Positions 21,816 to 34,900 of a DNA stretch of 64,000 bases are shown here, piece by piece (position 1 is the first letter of the stretch; the number at the start of each line of letters is the position of its first letter). The stretch covers positions 1,059,501-1,123,500 of the forward strand of contig JAQJVL010000292.1 of NCBI GenBank assembly GCA_035578905.1, read 5' to 3'. The notes beneath the pieces were generated by a model. It was not told the DNA's origin. It did not search any database and was given only the letters and a program-made list of their open reading frames with translations. The DNA comes from Stictocephala bisonia (lineage: Eukaryota; Arthropoda; Insecta; Hemiptera; Membracidae). Made by a program: the position numbers and the translations under genes.

Positions 21816-23732
21816 AATTTCATCTGAAAGAAAAAGACTGCTACATGTACAAGCAAAAAGTAACTTTTAATGTAAATTTTCAGGAATATGTGAAAAAATA
21901 TAAAAAAATATTCAAATCCGTTGTAAGAAGAGCTAAAATTATGAGCAATGATATACACATAAAGAAATAAAAAAAAATCCCGAGCAACTTGGTCTGTGGT
22001 TAAAAATGAGTTATGTATTCCACAAAATAAACAAGAAATATTGCTCTTAGAGGTTAACAATAAAACTATTTCCAGTCCCCAAAAAGTTGCTGATGAATTA
22101 AACTATCACTTTGCAAATGTAACTAACAACATGTGCATTTCGAGCCCTAAATCACCTAATAATATCCCAGTTTTAGAAGAACTTCAACCAATTACAATTA
22201 AAGAAACAACAAAAATTATCCTTAATTTGAACAACAGTAACTCTGTTGGATGGGATGGAATTTCAACTTTTTTACTAAAGTCTTCAGTATATATAATAAG
22301 CCCCATCTTGACTCACATCTTTAACAAATCTATAATTTCTGGGATATTCCCAAGTAAACTAAAATTATCAGAGGTTAAACCTATTTTTAAAAAAGGATCC
22401 AAAACAAATATTTGTAATTATAAGCCAATTTCATTGTTGAGTAATATTTCGAAAATCTTTGAAAAAGCACTCCATGATAAGATTTCAAACTTTCTTGAAA
22501 GCAACAGATTAATTGCAAATGAACAATTTGGCTTTAGAAAAAATAAAAACACGGAATCAGCTTTAATATCTTTTGTAAACAGAACTGCTGGAACCCTGGA
22601 CAAGCATCAACATACCGCAGGACTGTTCTGTGACTTGTCCAGGACTTTCGACTGTGTTGACCATAACTTATTAATAGCAAAAATATCCAATTTGGGTATA
22701 CAAGGTAAGGCCCTTACTCTAATGAAATCATACCTAGAGGGAAGACAACAAAGAACCTTGTTAGATCCTTGTTAAAAAATCTAATAGAATCTACTCTAGT
22801 TGGACTAGAGTAACTTTTGGTGTCCCTCAAGCTTCCATTTTGGGCCAACACTATTCTTAATGTATATTAAATGACTTAACCAAGCATGTTCCAAGAAATT
22901 TTATTTTATTTGCTGACGACACCAGTGTCATAGTTAGTGAACCTAGTTTAATTCGACTGGAAAAAACCGTTAAGTCTACTTTACTTGAACTAAAAGCATG
23001 GTTTAAATCAAATGGACTTCTTTTATTAAATGAAACAAAGACTAACATAATGCACTTTCAAACACAAAATTACATCAATAATCAATTAAAACATACAGAA
23101 TTTAATCTAACTGAATGCCATAAATTTCTTGGCATTAATATGGATAAAAACTTGAATTGGAAACAACACATTCAACTTTTAGTAAATAAACTAAGCACAT
23201 TCCGATTTGCATTAAACGTTCTAAAAAATTCTGTCTCATTAGATACATTAAAAATTGTGTATTATGCCTATGTCCATTCCTTGCTCAAGTATGGTATTGT
23301 ACTGTGGGGAACCTCAACTGATTTCATTAAAGTATTTAGAATTCAAAAAAGCATAATTAGAGTTATTTCAGAGGAAAGTTATAGAACTAGCTGTCGTCCT
23401 CTTTTTAAAAAATTACATATAATGCCTCTACCAAGTATGTATATTTTTGAATTGTTAAATTTTGTTCATAGAAATGACAGCCTTTTCAAACAATTTAGAG
23501 TTCAACACTCTTATAACACACCACACGTAATATATCTTCCTTGAGTTATCCAATGCATAATCTTGCACTGTTTGAAAAAAGTCCTCTTTATATGGGAATA
23601 CGCCTTTACAATAGATTACCAGCAAATCTTAAATCCTTTACCAAAAACAAGTTTAAGCACTATATCAAGGACTTACTGACTGATAGGGCATATTATAGTA
23701 TTGATGAATTCTTGGAAGACACGACTATATAA
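21816..23732 (+). pseudogene. Element C ORF2: reverse transcriptase and C-terminal domain
   Basis: Frames 21996-22775, about 22790-23544 and 23541-23732 form one RT. Blocks are NSVGWDGISTFLLKS, FPSKLKLSEVKPIFKKGS, YKPISLLSNISKIFEK, EQFGFRKNKNTESAL, GLFCDLSRTFDCVDH (palm motif A Asp present), TFGVPQASILGP (GS changed to AS), ILFADDTSVIVS (catalytic DD), CHKFLGINMDKNLNWKQHI, YVHSLLKYGIVLWG and LPANLKSFTKNKFKHYIKDL. The reading frame is broken at about 22775, 22855 and 23542. After the stop a 3' UTR runs to the CTTTGA tail at 23920. Confidence 0.87.
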
Positions 23733-24667
23733 TTCATTTTTAAATAAATACAATTTATACAAATTCTGTTGTTTCAGTAGTTAGTTATTATTATATTTAG
23801 GATAAGTATTATTATTATTATTGTTTGACTTAGATTACATATATTGACAATGCACCTGTTTGTTATTACTCTGTAATATGTTCAAATGTTTATGTGCAAT
23901 AAAGAACTTTGACTTTGACTAAGTTTTAATCTAGTTTTAAGCTTTGACCTCTTGACAATTTACCTACCATATTGATATTAATTTCATGTAAATAGTGTAT
24001 GTAATGTAAATAAATAAAAAATAACTTTAAACTTCAGTGAGATTGCCCTACCCAGTTGGGGTGCACAAGTCACTTTTTAAAACTGACTGCTTTCTTACAA
24101 TGCAATCTAAATTTTGTTAAATTATAAATTCATAAATTAATTATTATTTAAATGAAATTGATAGTACTATATTTGAGTGTTATTTTAGAAATTTCTGTTA
24201 ATACAAATTTTTGTTATTCTGGAATACTTCTGGTCCCAATTATTAATTTTTATTAAAGAAATTGGATTTAATTATTATATAAAAACATGCATTATCCTAC
24301 AACATTTTAAATAACTGACTTAGCACTATATCTTTATTATCACCAGTTCTTCTTTGAAGTTGCTACGAACTGGGATGGCTTTCAGTAGATTACTATTAAG
24401 AGGGCATGGGAATCCATAGACGACAAGGCCAGACATGGTCTATGAAAGATTATTCATAAACTACAGTTTTTTGCTGGGGCATGTATGAAGTTAAGGAGGC
24501 ATACATAGTTACTCATATTGAGACAAGTGTTCCTTGAACTTTCACGAGAATGATATATAAACTCATGTACAAGGTATTTTAGCAAACATTGTTTGATAAT
24601 TGAATGATAGGGAAGATCTTAACAGATAATTAATTGATCATTCAACTTGAAAATCTTGGCTTTAGTG

Positions 24668-25212
24668 CAGTAAAGCTTTGATAATTCGGCCTTGCTTTAT
24701 CCGGCTGTCCGTGTTATTCAGCTTGACGATCAGAAAAAAATTAAATTTTATATTAGATAAAATTAGAACTATGGGGAAGCGTCCGTCATCCAGCCTTACA
24801 ACGCAAATCTTGAACGAGTGTTTCAGTTTTGCAACTAAAATACTGCAGGCGCTGTTCTTTTTACTTAACATGCATTAGGCAATTATACTGTATAAACAAC
24901 TTTTATCTAAATACTATACAGTAACTTAACATATGATTTTAGAATTTTTAATGCAGTTGTTTTTAAAAATGTATATATGAGACAAAAGATTATAACAATA
25001 TGTAATCAGCCACGTTCCTCTCGTCATGCCTTAGCGATTTGCGTTGTCATTGCAATTATTGTAGGAGCTCCTTTATTGCTTGCCATCCGATATGATATAT
25101 TAAATCTGTTTTTTTTTAACTAAGGTTTTTATGGCTTATATTTTGTCCACCTTTAAACTTATCCGGCTTGACCTGCCACCACATTAGGCCAGATAACCGA
25201 GGTTGTGGTGTA
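24668..25212. mobile_element. Possible pogo/Tigger-type MITE remnant
   Basis: The left end CAGTAAAGCTTTGATAATTC-GGCC and the right-end complement with CCTCGGTTATCTGGCC share the GATTATCCGGCC-like pattern common in pogo-family termini, and ATCCGGC occurs inside both ends. There is no transposase. The 66-codon open frame inside (24678-24878) has no recognised domain. The assignment is weak because the terminal repeats are imperfect and flanking TA duplications are unclear. Confidence 0.4.
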
Positions 25213-25714
25213 ATTGCTTGTATCATCTCAGCTCACAAGCATACTGTAAACAGCAATGTTTGGATTTTTAAAAGTAAAATGGTGTTAATTAAGGTGTTAC
25301 AGTAATTATTAAAATGAGTTAATATAAGAGACTTCACCAAATACAATTTTACGTGAAAAAAGTGTTTTCAGTGAATGGATAGAAAAAATTACTCATATTA
25401 ACCGTGTAAAAGCAAATAATAACAGAATAGTGTTTAGTTTATTTAAAAAATTGTTGGGTTTGATTGTTAAAAATTTCAGAGCAATAAGTTGGTTGTCTGA
25501 CTTTTTTACAGTTGAAATTACAAGTAAACCTTCAATAACAGAAATAAAATAGCAGTCAAGGAGATATTTAACTTCAATGAAATGCAGGGGTGTTCCCTAG
25601 TTTCTAGTATATAAGTGGTATACATTTTTTAATTTAATATGATTTCTATTGATGACTGTTATTGATAAATATAATTCCTATTGGTAGGTGAATTATACTT
25701 GAGATAAAATCATT

Positions 25715-25746
<32 letters not shown>

Positions 25747-27077
25747 TTTTGAGGGGAGGAATAATTAGATCTGTATCATTTCAGCAGATTGTAGGAGCCA
25801 TGCTGACCAAACTGGTGATGTCATGTGGTTGATTCTCCTCATGTAGGTTCAGTGCATTTTGTAGCAATTCTGAATCAATTAATGGTCTTATTGATGTTCA
25901 ATTTGTAAAATTAAACAGCTTCTGCTAATCTGAATGATATTCTAGAGCTCACAGCAAGTACAATTCAATAGTATTACAATAATAATAATAATAATAACAT
26001 ACATAATAGTTTGCCCGACTTAAGATGGCAGTGTCTCAAATTGCCAAGTTACCAATAGGAATTCGGCAGGCCCAGACAGTCCTATAGCAGCCCTAAAATC
26101 TTACCGTCAGCAGGCTAACACATGTTTGTTTTCAACTGTACAGACTGTGTTTATAATCTAAATGAGTTATAGTGAACTCATTATGATTATTAAAAGTCCT
26201 GTCTAGTGGACTATAAGTTGATATTATGACATTTTTTTTTAAATAGTCAAGATTGTTTTCAAATTTTCAAATATTTCTACAAATAAATTATAAAAACACT
26301 TAATGTTTGACAGAAATCATATTATAGTCCATAAGAACAAGTATTTACCTACCAAATGATACTTCAAGTGTTGTGATATGATCACTATGACAGAGTGAAT
26401 AGTTTAAATATAAAGCCATGTTTTGTGTGTTTTTTGAGGAGTGAAATGAGCCCCTTAAGAGGTAATTTGCACTAAGTAATGGAAGTGATTGGTTTGGTTG
26501 ACTACAATTCTGCTACGATTCCATCTTTCCTCTTCTAAGTGATGAGAGTTTACTAGTTGGTTCTGGACAGTTTTAAAGTGTTGCAATGTATGTGTCGCAA
26601 ACATATTTTTGTGTTGTTTTTGAAAGTATTTTTCCATATGTCAAAGTTAGTCCTTTTCATGTCTTTTAGTCTGTCTAATAAATTTGACTGATGTTTATTT
26701 TTGTATAGCTAAAAAGGTACTGTACCTATCTTCAGTCTTTTTACAATTCCAGTTCTTGAAGGCAATATGTCTAGATTTTATCGCAATAATGTGAACAGAC
26801 TGGCAGTGTATTATCAGTAATGTTCTCTCTCCCCCTTACTATATCTGAATAAGTATTACTATATGGAGAATGGGGAGAGTAAGATTAAAAAGGATGATCT
26901 CTCCTATTTTATTTAAAAAACACTAATTGTTTTGTGTAAAAGAACAGTTTTACTTCTGAACGCTATCTGTTTAAATACAATAGGGCTATCTCTTAATATT
27001 GTTTGCTTAGGCTTAGGTTTTCAAACTGCAAATATGTTAATAACATTTTTATCTGATAATAAAGATGCATTTTCCAG
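25213..27077. other. Intron sequence, no gene
   Basis: AT-rich. Contains a (TA)n plus T-run at about 25705-25750 and an AAT microsatellite at 25978-25996. Ends in the acceptor TTTTCCAG at 27070-27077. Nothing else is recognised. Confidence 0.7.
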
Positions 27078-27286
27078 CCATCATTGAGAGTTGTGGAGGC
27101 GTTTACCTAGACAAGATTCCTTCTAAGTGGCCACAACAGCCTTTGGTTGTGTCACATCCTGATGACAAACACCTTTGGAAGAAGTTGAAGGTGAAAGGAG
27201 TCATTCCTCCCTTGGTGGCGGCAGAAGTGATTCTCCTTGGTGTACTTCAGAACAAGTTGGACATAGAAACACATAGACTATCATAG
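27078..27286 (+). CDS. Terminal coding exon of MDC1/PTIP-like gene: last BRCT domain
   Basis: The acceptor is TTTTCCAG at 27077. Two bases complete a split codon from the previous exon (A plus CC gives Thr). The exon reads IIESCGGVYLDKIPSKW, then QPLVVSHPDDKHLWKKL, then GVIPPLVAAEVILLGVLQNKLD, and a TAG stop at 27284-27286. The GG turn after helix 1, the VVS strand, and the E-x-I-L-x-G-V-L-x-x-x-L-D-x-E helix match the end of the second BRCT. The protein ends a few residues after the domain, as MDC1 and PTIP do. No frameshift or stop breaks the three exons, so the gene looks functional. The downstream polyadenylation site is not certain. Confidence 0.88.
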
Positions 27287-30200
27287 AGAGTGTTTTAAGA
27301 CATTGGAGTTCTTACATCACAAATATTTTGTAATTCTGAAAATATATGAAAAGTAAAAATCATAAAAAGTACAAAAAAAACTCAAAACAGTTGTTCAGTT
27401 CCTTTTAATGTTTAAGTGCATATGTCTTTAACAGTTGAAATGAACTACTGTCAACTATAGACCATAGGTTATTTTTATATTCTCTTTTTAAATAGGTTAG
27501 GTCTTTGTTGTTAACATTCCTAAATGATTTGTTTACATTGGATTGTCAGTACTCTGCTGTATCAACTTGTGACTCTTGTAACTTACTTCATAGTTTACAT
27601 TTATAATTACTTTACTATCTGTTTGATTATGTGAGTGCATTATTTCTAGTGAATACTTTTTAATTCCTGTAATAGTGTATGAATATAGTTTTTCTCAACA
27701 TTTATCAAAATTATATTATAGTTGCTATCTTTTTAATCTGAATACTTCAGTTATAAATTTGACACTTACCTACCAAGTACACATTTTCATTTGTTTGTTA
27801 ACATTTAAAAAGTGTTGTAGATATTGAAAAAAATGTTTCCTCTAAAATCTTTACTCAGGAATAATGAAAATATTATGTTTTATCAAACAGTTAAATTTCA
27901 TGTTTGATTATATGCACTAGACAAACTATGATGTTTTTATTTCTTGTCACTCATTTTATATAGAATGTTTAGTTGAATGCAATGTTTAAGGTAAGGTTGA
28001 ATATAATATTGTTCAAAGTAATGAATTGGTCATCATTGGTTAAGTAGATATGTAACTACAGTTATCATACTTAATGTAAAGAAGGGCATTTTAAAGTGAA
28101 ATATATTTGGGAACTCAGTAAACTTAGCATGGAAAATAAGTTGTTATTAAGTAAAGTATTGTCAAGCCTTCACACATTTTCTGTGCAACAGTGAATTTAA
28201 TTCAAGTGAGATGGAAGTAGCATTTTTAAAAGTTGGGACCGAGTATGTTGGTTTGTTCATTTAACTCCAGGTAGTGTTAAATGGTAGTGTTAATGTCGAA
28301 AAAGTTTAGTTCTGTTTTAGGGATGGGATCAGCTTTTCACCTGATTATAGAGATTAGTGAGTAATTTGTTTATGTGACCCATTGTTGAGTTTCTCCAATC
28401 TCACTGTAAAATAATTTATTTATCAGCCATGAACTCGGTAGCTATACTGTGTTATGGTCCTTAAAATAATACTTTATAATCAACAGTCCTGCATCTCTAT
28501 CGACAATGCCTTGAGAATGTGATTGTGATATGGACGCTATAAATTTATGTATCTTGAAACTTTTATCACTCACATTCATAAACCTGACCAAGTATGTTAC
28601 TCTGATGAACCTGACCTCAAACCTAACTTCTAATGTTCATATAATATTGAAAGGAATGTTATTCTAGTGATTTGCAGATTTTTGTAATCTGTCCAGAAAC
28701 TGATTATTAAAGTTCTAGAAACTCAAAGGAACCTACATTATCACATTTTTTGGCCTTTCCAATTAGCCAATAACTACTCCTGTTTGGCACCTCATCTAGA
28801 TCTGTTCTCAGATTGTTACTCAAGAGGATGAATTAATGACTCTTCAGTACTATAATGGTTACTATTATCTGCCCCCTTTAGTCTTTGGATGGTTATCAGT
28901 CACTTCAACTCCTACTAAGTGACTCCAAATTTATCTTTTATTAATTATTATTACCTTTTCATTTTTTTCACAGGCAGAAATGTTCTCCTTTCTTTAATTG
29001 GCAAATTTATCTACTACTAAGTGACTCCAAATTTATCTTTTATTAATTATTATTACCTTTTCATTTTTTTCACAGGCAGAAATGTTCTCCTTTCTTTAAT
29101 TGGCAGAATATCTTCCATATTTTGTAATTTATTGCTATTATTTTTTTATATTTTGAACGCTGGTCTATAATTCTTAAAATACTACTATACAATGAATCAA
29201 ACCAATCTTTTTCTTTCCTAGTTGAAACACATCACTTAGAATTGTAATTCAAGTTTAGCAGCTCCTGTATTAATTGCTAAGTATAAGTTGAAGTTTGGCC
29301 TCTTGATTGATATAATCTCAATGTTCACTTTGTATCCCTAACCTCAGACCTAGAAGTTGAAGGTATAAGCCTAATTTCACATTTGAATATGATTTGTACA
29401 TTCAAGTACTCAGAGTTTGTGAACTTATTTATCAGTAACAAAGCATGTTTACCCCTAAACTTCAAACAACATTGAATTAAGTACAGTACAAAGGTGAGGC
29501 CTACTACTAGCCTGATTATCTGTATCATAAATGACAGATACTGTTAAAAGTTTCAACTAAAATGTTGAAAAATTCTTATATTTGTACTTTTCATTGTAAT
29601 TCTACATTTACAATAAAATAGCCTTAAAAATTATAATTTTAACTTTAAATATAAATCTTTATTTTTATGTTTCTAAAACTTTTAAAAATTAACTTCACAT
29701 TTCATTAAAGTTATTTTTTACATAATTACTTGTTACTTTAAAATAGAGTAAAATAATTTATGTGTGTAAAGGATTAATGAATTAATTTTTAATTCAACTT
29801 TCTGATTTAAAAAATTATTTTGGTTATTATATTTTAGAACACTGTGCCGACAGTCAAACAGAAACGAGAATCAAATCTTTACTTGAATTGTTTAAAATGC
29901 AACAAATTCATTTATAAACAAGATAAGATAGTGTTTTGTATGGGAAATGTTTTGTAAGAAAGATGGACTAAATGCAGGTAGACTTTATCAGACAGGAAAT
30001 GATAACAAGGGCCATGACCTTACCAGCATGTTCATAAACAAAAAAACAATAGAAAACCCCAGTTTATTTAATTATTCAAATTAAATACATAACAATACTT
30101 ACTATTTTTTTAAATAAAATACAGATGCTGAAATAATTGCCAACTAACTGAAATATATAGACTGTTTAAATGGTAAATGTTCCACTAATTCGTGGTAGGA

Positions 30201-31589
30201 CGCACGCACATAAATTACAATACCTATACACATTGTTTGATGGATTTTTATCATATGAATAGAGTTATATCCCTTGGTCAAACTCTGTATTCGTTATCAC
30301 AATCCAATCAGGTTTGTATGACACTCATCCCTGTTCACATGGAAGGACGATACAGAATGAAAACAAACTTGAGTGATAATCATTTTACAACTATTTCATT
30401 GTAAAATATGTTATTTAAACATCAAAGTATGCATTTTAAAAGATGTACCAATAAGTATTATGGATTAAAAAGGCGTGTTTTTCTTACTAATTTGTGCATC
30501 AAAATAATTTAGAGACGTCGATATTCGTGATGCATTGTGATACTTTCAATGCTTCGACATTTTGAGTAAATCTCACACTCCTTAATTAGGCTCATGCCTT
30601 GAATTTGTAGATCTAAAATAAACTATAATAGTAAAACAATACAAAATCAATGAATGGTGTTTTTTGTATGTTCAATCTGTTTTGTACTGTATGCTCTTGT
30701 TTTGTATATTCAAATTGCCTATAAGTAAAGAAATAATTCTCAGGTGATGACATTTTTTGTTCTTTTTTTGAAAATATTTGAAAAATGTAAACATATTGAA
30801 GATGTTTAATGTTTGCTCTGGAAAAAAGTTTAAAACTAAATACAAATGCTCTTAAATTTTTAATAAATCCACTTTACCACCAAACAAAAAGTAAAGTAAT
30901 TTGTGATTCTGGTAAAATTAAAAAATAAAATATAATTTCATAATACATATTCAGTACATAAATGTTTATAGAAGCTACACTCGATAGTGTAAAATGTAGC
31001 ATTTAAATTTGTATTATTGTTGTGATTTTAATTTAGCTTTGATTTTTTGTTAAATTTGTTATCCGTTGTTATGTACTTAAGTTTAGTTTTGTACAGTGAG
31101 AAGAGTGTTAATAAATGTTTGAAAAGAACTTATTGATTGTATTTTTGTAAATATCAAACCTAAAAATTGGATTGTGGAAATTAAATTTGCAAATTGTGCC
31201 TGAAAATTGATTAATTAATTATTATACAGAATCACCGTATTCTGAAATCCTGTTTCTGTTAAATTTATTATGATCATCACATAAGTTATCTGGCATGTGA
31301 TATACACTAATTTTCATCAGTAAAAAAAATGTATAGCCTAATTTAGGGAGTTGTTTAATCTTCTTTACTTGCCTTGCTCTCCCAAATGTGAAGTTGTCCA
31401 GTAAATAGCTATTTACTGGAGTAGTATTTTCTAGTTGTAGCTGTGATCCTGCTAGCAGTTTACAAAACTACGGCACCTGATGGATCGTAAGTCTCTATTC
31501 CGATAGATGCAGTTTGTCTACGTAAGTACTTGATTGAATAAACAATAGGTTATTGTCATTTAACTTTAAAGCAAATGACTTAATTGTCA
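27287..31589. other. 3' UTR and/or intergenic DNA, AT-rich
   Basis: I see no further gene or transposon. Some of the 5' part must be the 3' UTR of the BRCT gene. AATAAA occurs at several places, for example 29612 and 31110, and I cannot choose between them. A perfect local duplication lies at 28912-29115. Confidence 0.6.
28912..29115 (+). repeat. Perfect tandem duplication, period 102 bp
   Basis: The segment starting CTACTAAGTGACTCC at 28912 and ending CTTTAATTGGCA at about 29003 recurs at 29014 with no mismatch that I can see over about 90 bases. It is a young duplication, or an assembly artefact. Confidence 0.9.
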
Positions 31590-33663
31590 TTTAACAATTT
31601 TATAGCAACATTCCTGTATTTCAATAAAGCCTGCCCGAAGGTTAACGCCAAGCTGAAGATGAACTCTGAGATTCAATGGATTGACGATGATGCCAAAAAA
31701 GCTAAGATGGTTATGATGGATAGTGGAAAGTATTTAAAACAACGCAAACAGGGTCCTGTGTAATCAAGCTAGGCACAGTTATAGACAGGCACTCAGAATA
31801 GGTACTCAGAATGGGCCAACAATAAAATCCAGAATTTTAGTAATAGATCGAATGTTACCTGGGATCTCATTAATGCATTTAGGCAAGCTCAGGATAATAA
31901 AGTTAGTAACATTAAACTCGAGAAGAATGGAGTGAAGATTAGCAGTCCTCTTAGGGTGTATGAAAAGTTTAATAATTTTTCTCTGAAACGGCCAATAGAA
32001 TTAAAACCAATTTGAATCTTACAGGGATCGCAGCACATCTAGTCATAAACCCTTGTGATCAAGTTTTAGGTGACATGGATAAATTTACGGAAATATGCAC
32101 TGTCACTCTGATGGAGGCCTAAACCCTCAGCTGGTGTTGACAGGATCAGCATGAGAGTACTCTGACACTGTAAGGAGGATATTGCTGAACCACTGCTACA
32201 TCTGATCAACTCGTCCCGAAGGGAGGGGGTCAAATTGACAAAAACTATCCCTATTCATGAAAAAGATTGGATAAGTTTGGCTAAAAATTATCGTACGGTC
32301 TCCTGCCGTTGATGGCCTGTTGGTCGAAAAGATTGCTTACATTCAAATTTAACATTTTCTTGAAAAAAAAGAACTGGTTTGTAAAAAACTTTTCAGATTT
32401 AGAGAGAACAAATCCACAAATTGGCACTGAATGAGTTTGTGAGTGATTGTGTTGAGGCTGGAGTGACGGTATTGGGATGCTTAGCTGATCTCTCCAGTGC
32501 CTTTGACTGTGTCAATCTGGCCATTCTCGAACAAAAGTTAAAGCATTAGGTTTAAAAAATGAAGTCTTAAATTGGATAACTTCATATTTATGGAATAGAT
32601 GCCATGTCACAGAAATCTCTCATGAGTACAAATTTCTCATCTCAGGATGGTTACCAGTGGCTGCCACAGGATTCCATCCTAGGGCTAATTCTTTTTATTT
32701 ATGCTGATAATACCACCCTTTTAACCAATCATAGTGAGTGACATTAACTGACGTTTGGTCACAGACACATCAATCAAAACTAACGAGCTTGCACAATTAT
32801 TCTTCTCTTCAAACCAATTGGCCCTCAATGCTTCTGAAACAAAATATATTTGCATTTAAACTGTCCAAAAAAATTCCAAATTTCATAGGGATCCGGAAGA
32901 CTTTATTTATGAGGACCAACTTGAGGAGTGTCAATTTCCTAGGAGTTGGGCTGGATGGAACTCTAAATTGGGGAGATCAAGTAAAGTTTCTGGAAGCTAA
33001 ATTAGCTAGTGGGATTTTCGCAGTAAGAAGGCTTAATAAGCTGTATACTATCTCTCTCCTTAAAACAATATATTTTAGCTTCATTGAATCACATACTACT
33101 TACTTCGTTGCTTTATAGGGAGCGGTAAAAAAACATCTAAACAACATCTTCATCTGGCAAAAAAAAAAAGACTCAGAGAAATTTAAGACTGCCACCCCAT
33201 AGCTGCAGAGGCATTTATCAATTTGCAAATAATGATGGTGCCTTGCCTGTACATTTTTGAGGTAAGTTACCTACTTAAAACATCAAAATTTGCACATTCC
33301 AGAACCTAGACATATCTATAACACCAGATGCAATAGATTTACCGGACAACATAGACTAAAACTTTAGAACAACAACCCAAACACAGTGGGAAATTTACAT
33401 CAGGCTCTTCCGGATCAAATTAAAAACCCAAGTAAAATCTCAAAATTTAAATCTGAGCTAAAAAATATTTTAAATTTCATCGTTTTATACCCTGGATGAC
33501 TTCCTTGGCCAGTCCGCACCCCGACTAATAATGTAAAACCATAATCATAGTCCTAGTTTTACCCTTGCTAGAAAGATGATGGACCCCACATGGAGGACAC
33601 AAGAGGCATTTAGTGCCATCTACTTAGAAGACCTAATGAAGAAAAGGATAAGTAAGTAAGTAA
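31590..33663 (+). mobile_element. Decayed non-LTR retrotransposon F
   Basis: Plus-strand LINE remnant. It has the pre-RT region (EWANNKIQNFSNRSNVTWDL, about 31809-31867; NGVKISSPLRVYEKFNNFFS, about 31928-31985) and palm fragment LSSAFDCVNLAILEQKLKAL near 32493-32550. The active-site block reads YADNTTLL near 32700 (second Asp changed to Asn). The region SVNFLGVGLDGTLNWGDQV lies at 32922-32980 and LYIFEVSYLL near 33247. The 3' end is a (TAAG)n run, GGATAAGTAAGTAAGTAAGC, at 33647-33666. It is full of stops. The 32738-33118 open frame is its longest intact piece. Confidence 0.75.
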
Positions 33664-34329
33664 GCAATAGACAAAGTCAAATAACAAATATGCCTCTACG
33701 CTTGCCTACCTTTTTCCCTGTGGATCTCTCTAAACTATCACATCAACATGAAAGCTTAGCCTGCTGCCATTATACTAGCTTACGTAGTTTTATAGTCTAG
33801 AAAACCCTCCAAGTCTACTTAAGGTAGATGCATATTATTACAATAAGTAGAAATTTCCTTAACCTTCCAGTGCACGAATCGCAAAGTGAGAGTATAACCT
33901 TCCAGAAAGAGAGCATTTCTGAATAACTAATATTATATAAAAACTAATTATTTCTAATGGCTTTGGTACCTAGTATCTTATTTCATACCCTTAATAAATA
34001 TATTAATTAGTTCAGAATAAAAATTAACACTATTTAATAGTGTCAATACGAGTATAAACATGTTTGTACACTGGAAATGGCGCTGCTAGACAATGTGTTA
34101 GCTGACTCACAGTCTGCACACGTTACACTGTGCTCTAAATCGCAAGGCCACTCCAATGGCTTTTAGAAGCGGACTCTCAGTCCGCAAGCATGCACCGGTG
34201 TAAGAAAATATTACATGTGTACTGCCGGGTTAACTTAAAACTACCCAAGCTTTTTGTAACGTTTATGTTATTTGTATCAGCTAATTGAAATAAATTATTA
34301 AATGAATGCCAGTGATATTTTTATGAAAA
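33664..34329. other. No feature seen
   Basis: Unique-looking AT-rich sequence between LINE F and the tandem array. No gene, RNA or mobile-element signal recognised. Confidence 0.5.
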
Positions 34330-34900
34330 AAAAATGAAATGTTGAGAGGAGTTTCTAACGCTTAAGAATGGATTTTCGAGAAGTCCTATCTTAGTGGGTC
34401 TAGATGATATAAAAAGGATATGTTGAGAGGAGTTTCTAACGCTTAAGGATGGATTTTCGAGAAGTCCTGTCTTAGTGGGTCTAGATGATATAAAAAGGAA
34501 ATGTTGAGAGGAGTTTCTAACGCTTAAGAATGGATTTTCGAGAAGTCCTATCTTAGTGGGTCTAGATGATATAAAAAGGAAATGTTGAGAGGAGTTTCTA
34601 ACGCTTAAGAATGGATTTTCGAAAAGTCCTATCTTAGTGGGTCTAGATGATATTTTCGTGAAGTCCTATCTTAGTGGGTCTAGATGATATTTTCGAGAAG
34701 TCCTATCTTAGTGGGTCTAGATGATATTTTCGTGAAGTCCTATCTTAGTGGGTCTAGATGATATTTTCGAGAAGTCCTATCTTAGTGGGTCTAGATGATA
34801 TTTTCGAGAAGTCCTATCTTAGTGGGTCTAGATGATATAAAAAGCTAAGTTTCATCAAAATATGTTCAGTTCCAGAGATATTGTGATGAGCGAATACATC
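34330..34900 (+). repeat. Two-tier tandem array (81-bp then 37-bp units) derived from a Helitron-like repeat
   Basis: Four units of about 81 bp start at about 34336, 34417, 34498 and 34580 (GAAATGTTGAGAGGAG ... GATATAAAAAG). They are followed by five units of 37 bp (ATTTTCGAGAAGTCC ... AGATGAT), which are only the second half of the larger unit, alternating TTCGTGAAG and TTCGAGAAG. The unit and its right flank (GAGATATTGTGATGAGCGAA) match the Helitron-like repeat at 57620-57790 and 58220-58380. An internal segment of that repeat has therefore been amplified twice at different lengths. Confidence 0.85.

Larger units (their letters stand above)
17750..23920 (+). mobile_element. Non-LTR retrotransposon C with SGNH-type ORF1, interrupted by Tigger
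   Basis: Nearly full-length LINE: ORF1 (17805-20810, split by Tigger), ORF2 with EEP endonuclease and RT (20927-23732), then a 3' UTR ending in GCAATAAAGAAC and the tail repeat CTTTGACTTTGACT at 23920. The tail is a short simple repeat rather than poly(A), as in CR1/L2-like lineages. The SGNH esterase in ORF1 also points to the CR1/L2 group, where esterase-bearing ORF1 proteins are known. ORF2 has a deletion in the endonuclease, frameshifts near 21355, 21815 and 22775, and a stop at 23542. The 5' end is uncertain. Confidence 0.85.

Noticed and set aside
24678..24878. 66-codon frame as pogo transposase
   Set aside because: No DDE or helix-turn-helix motif; only the ends look pogo-like.
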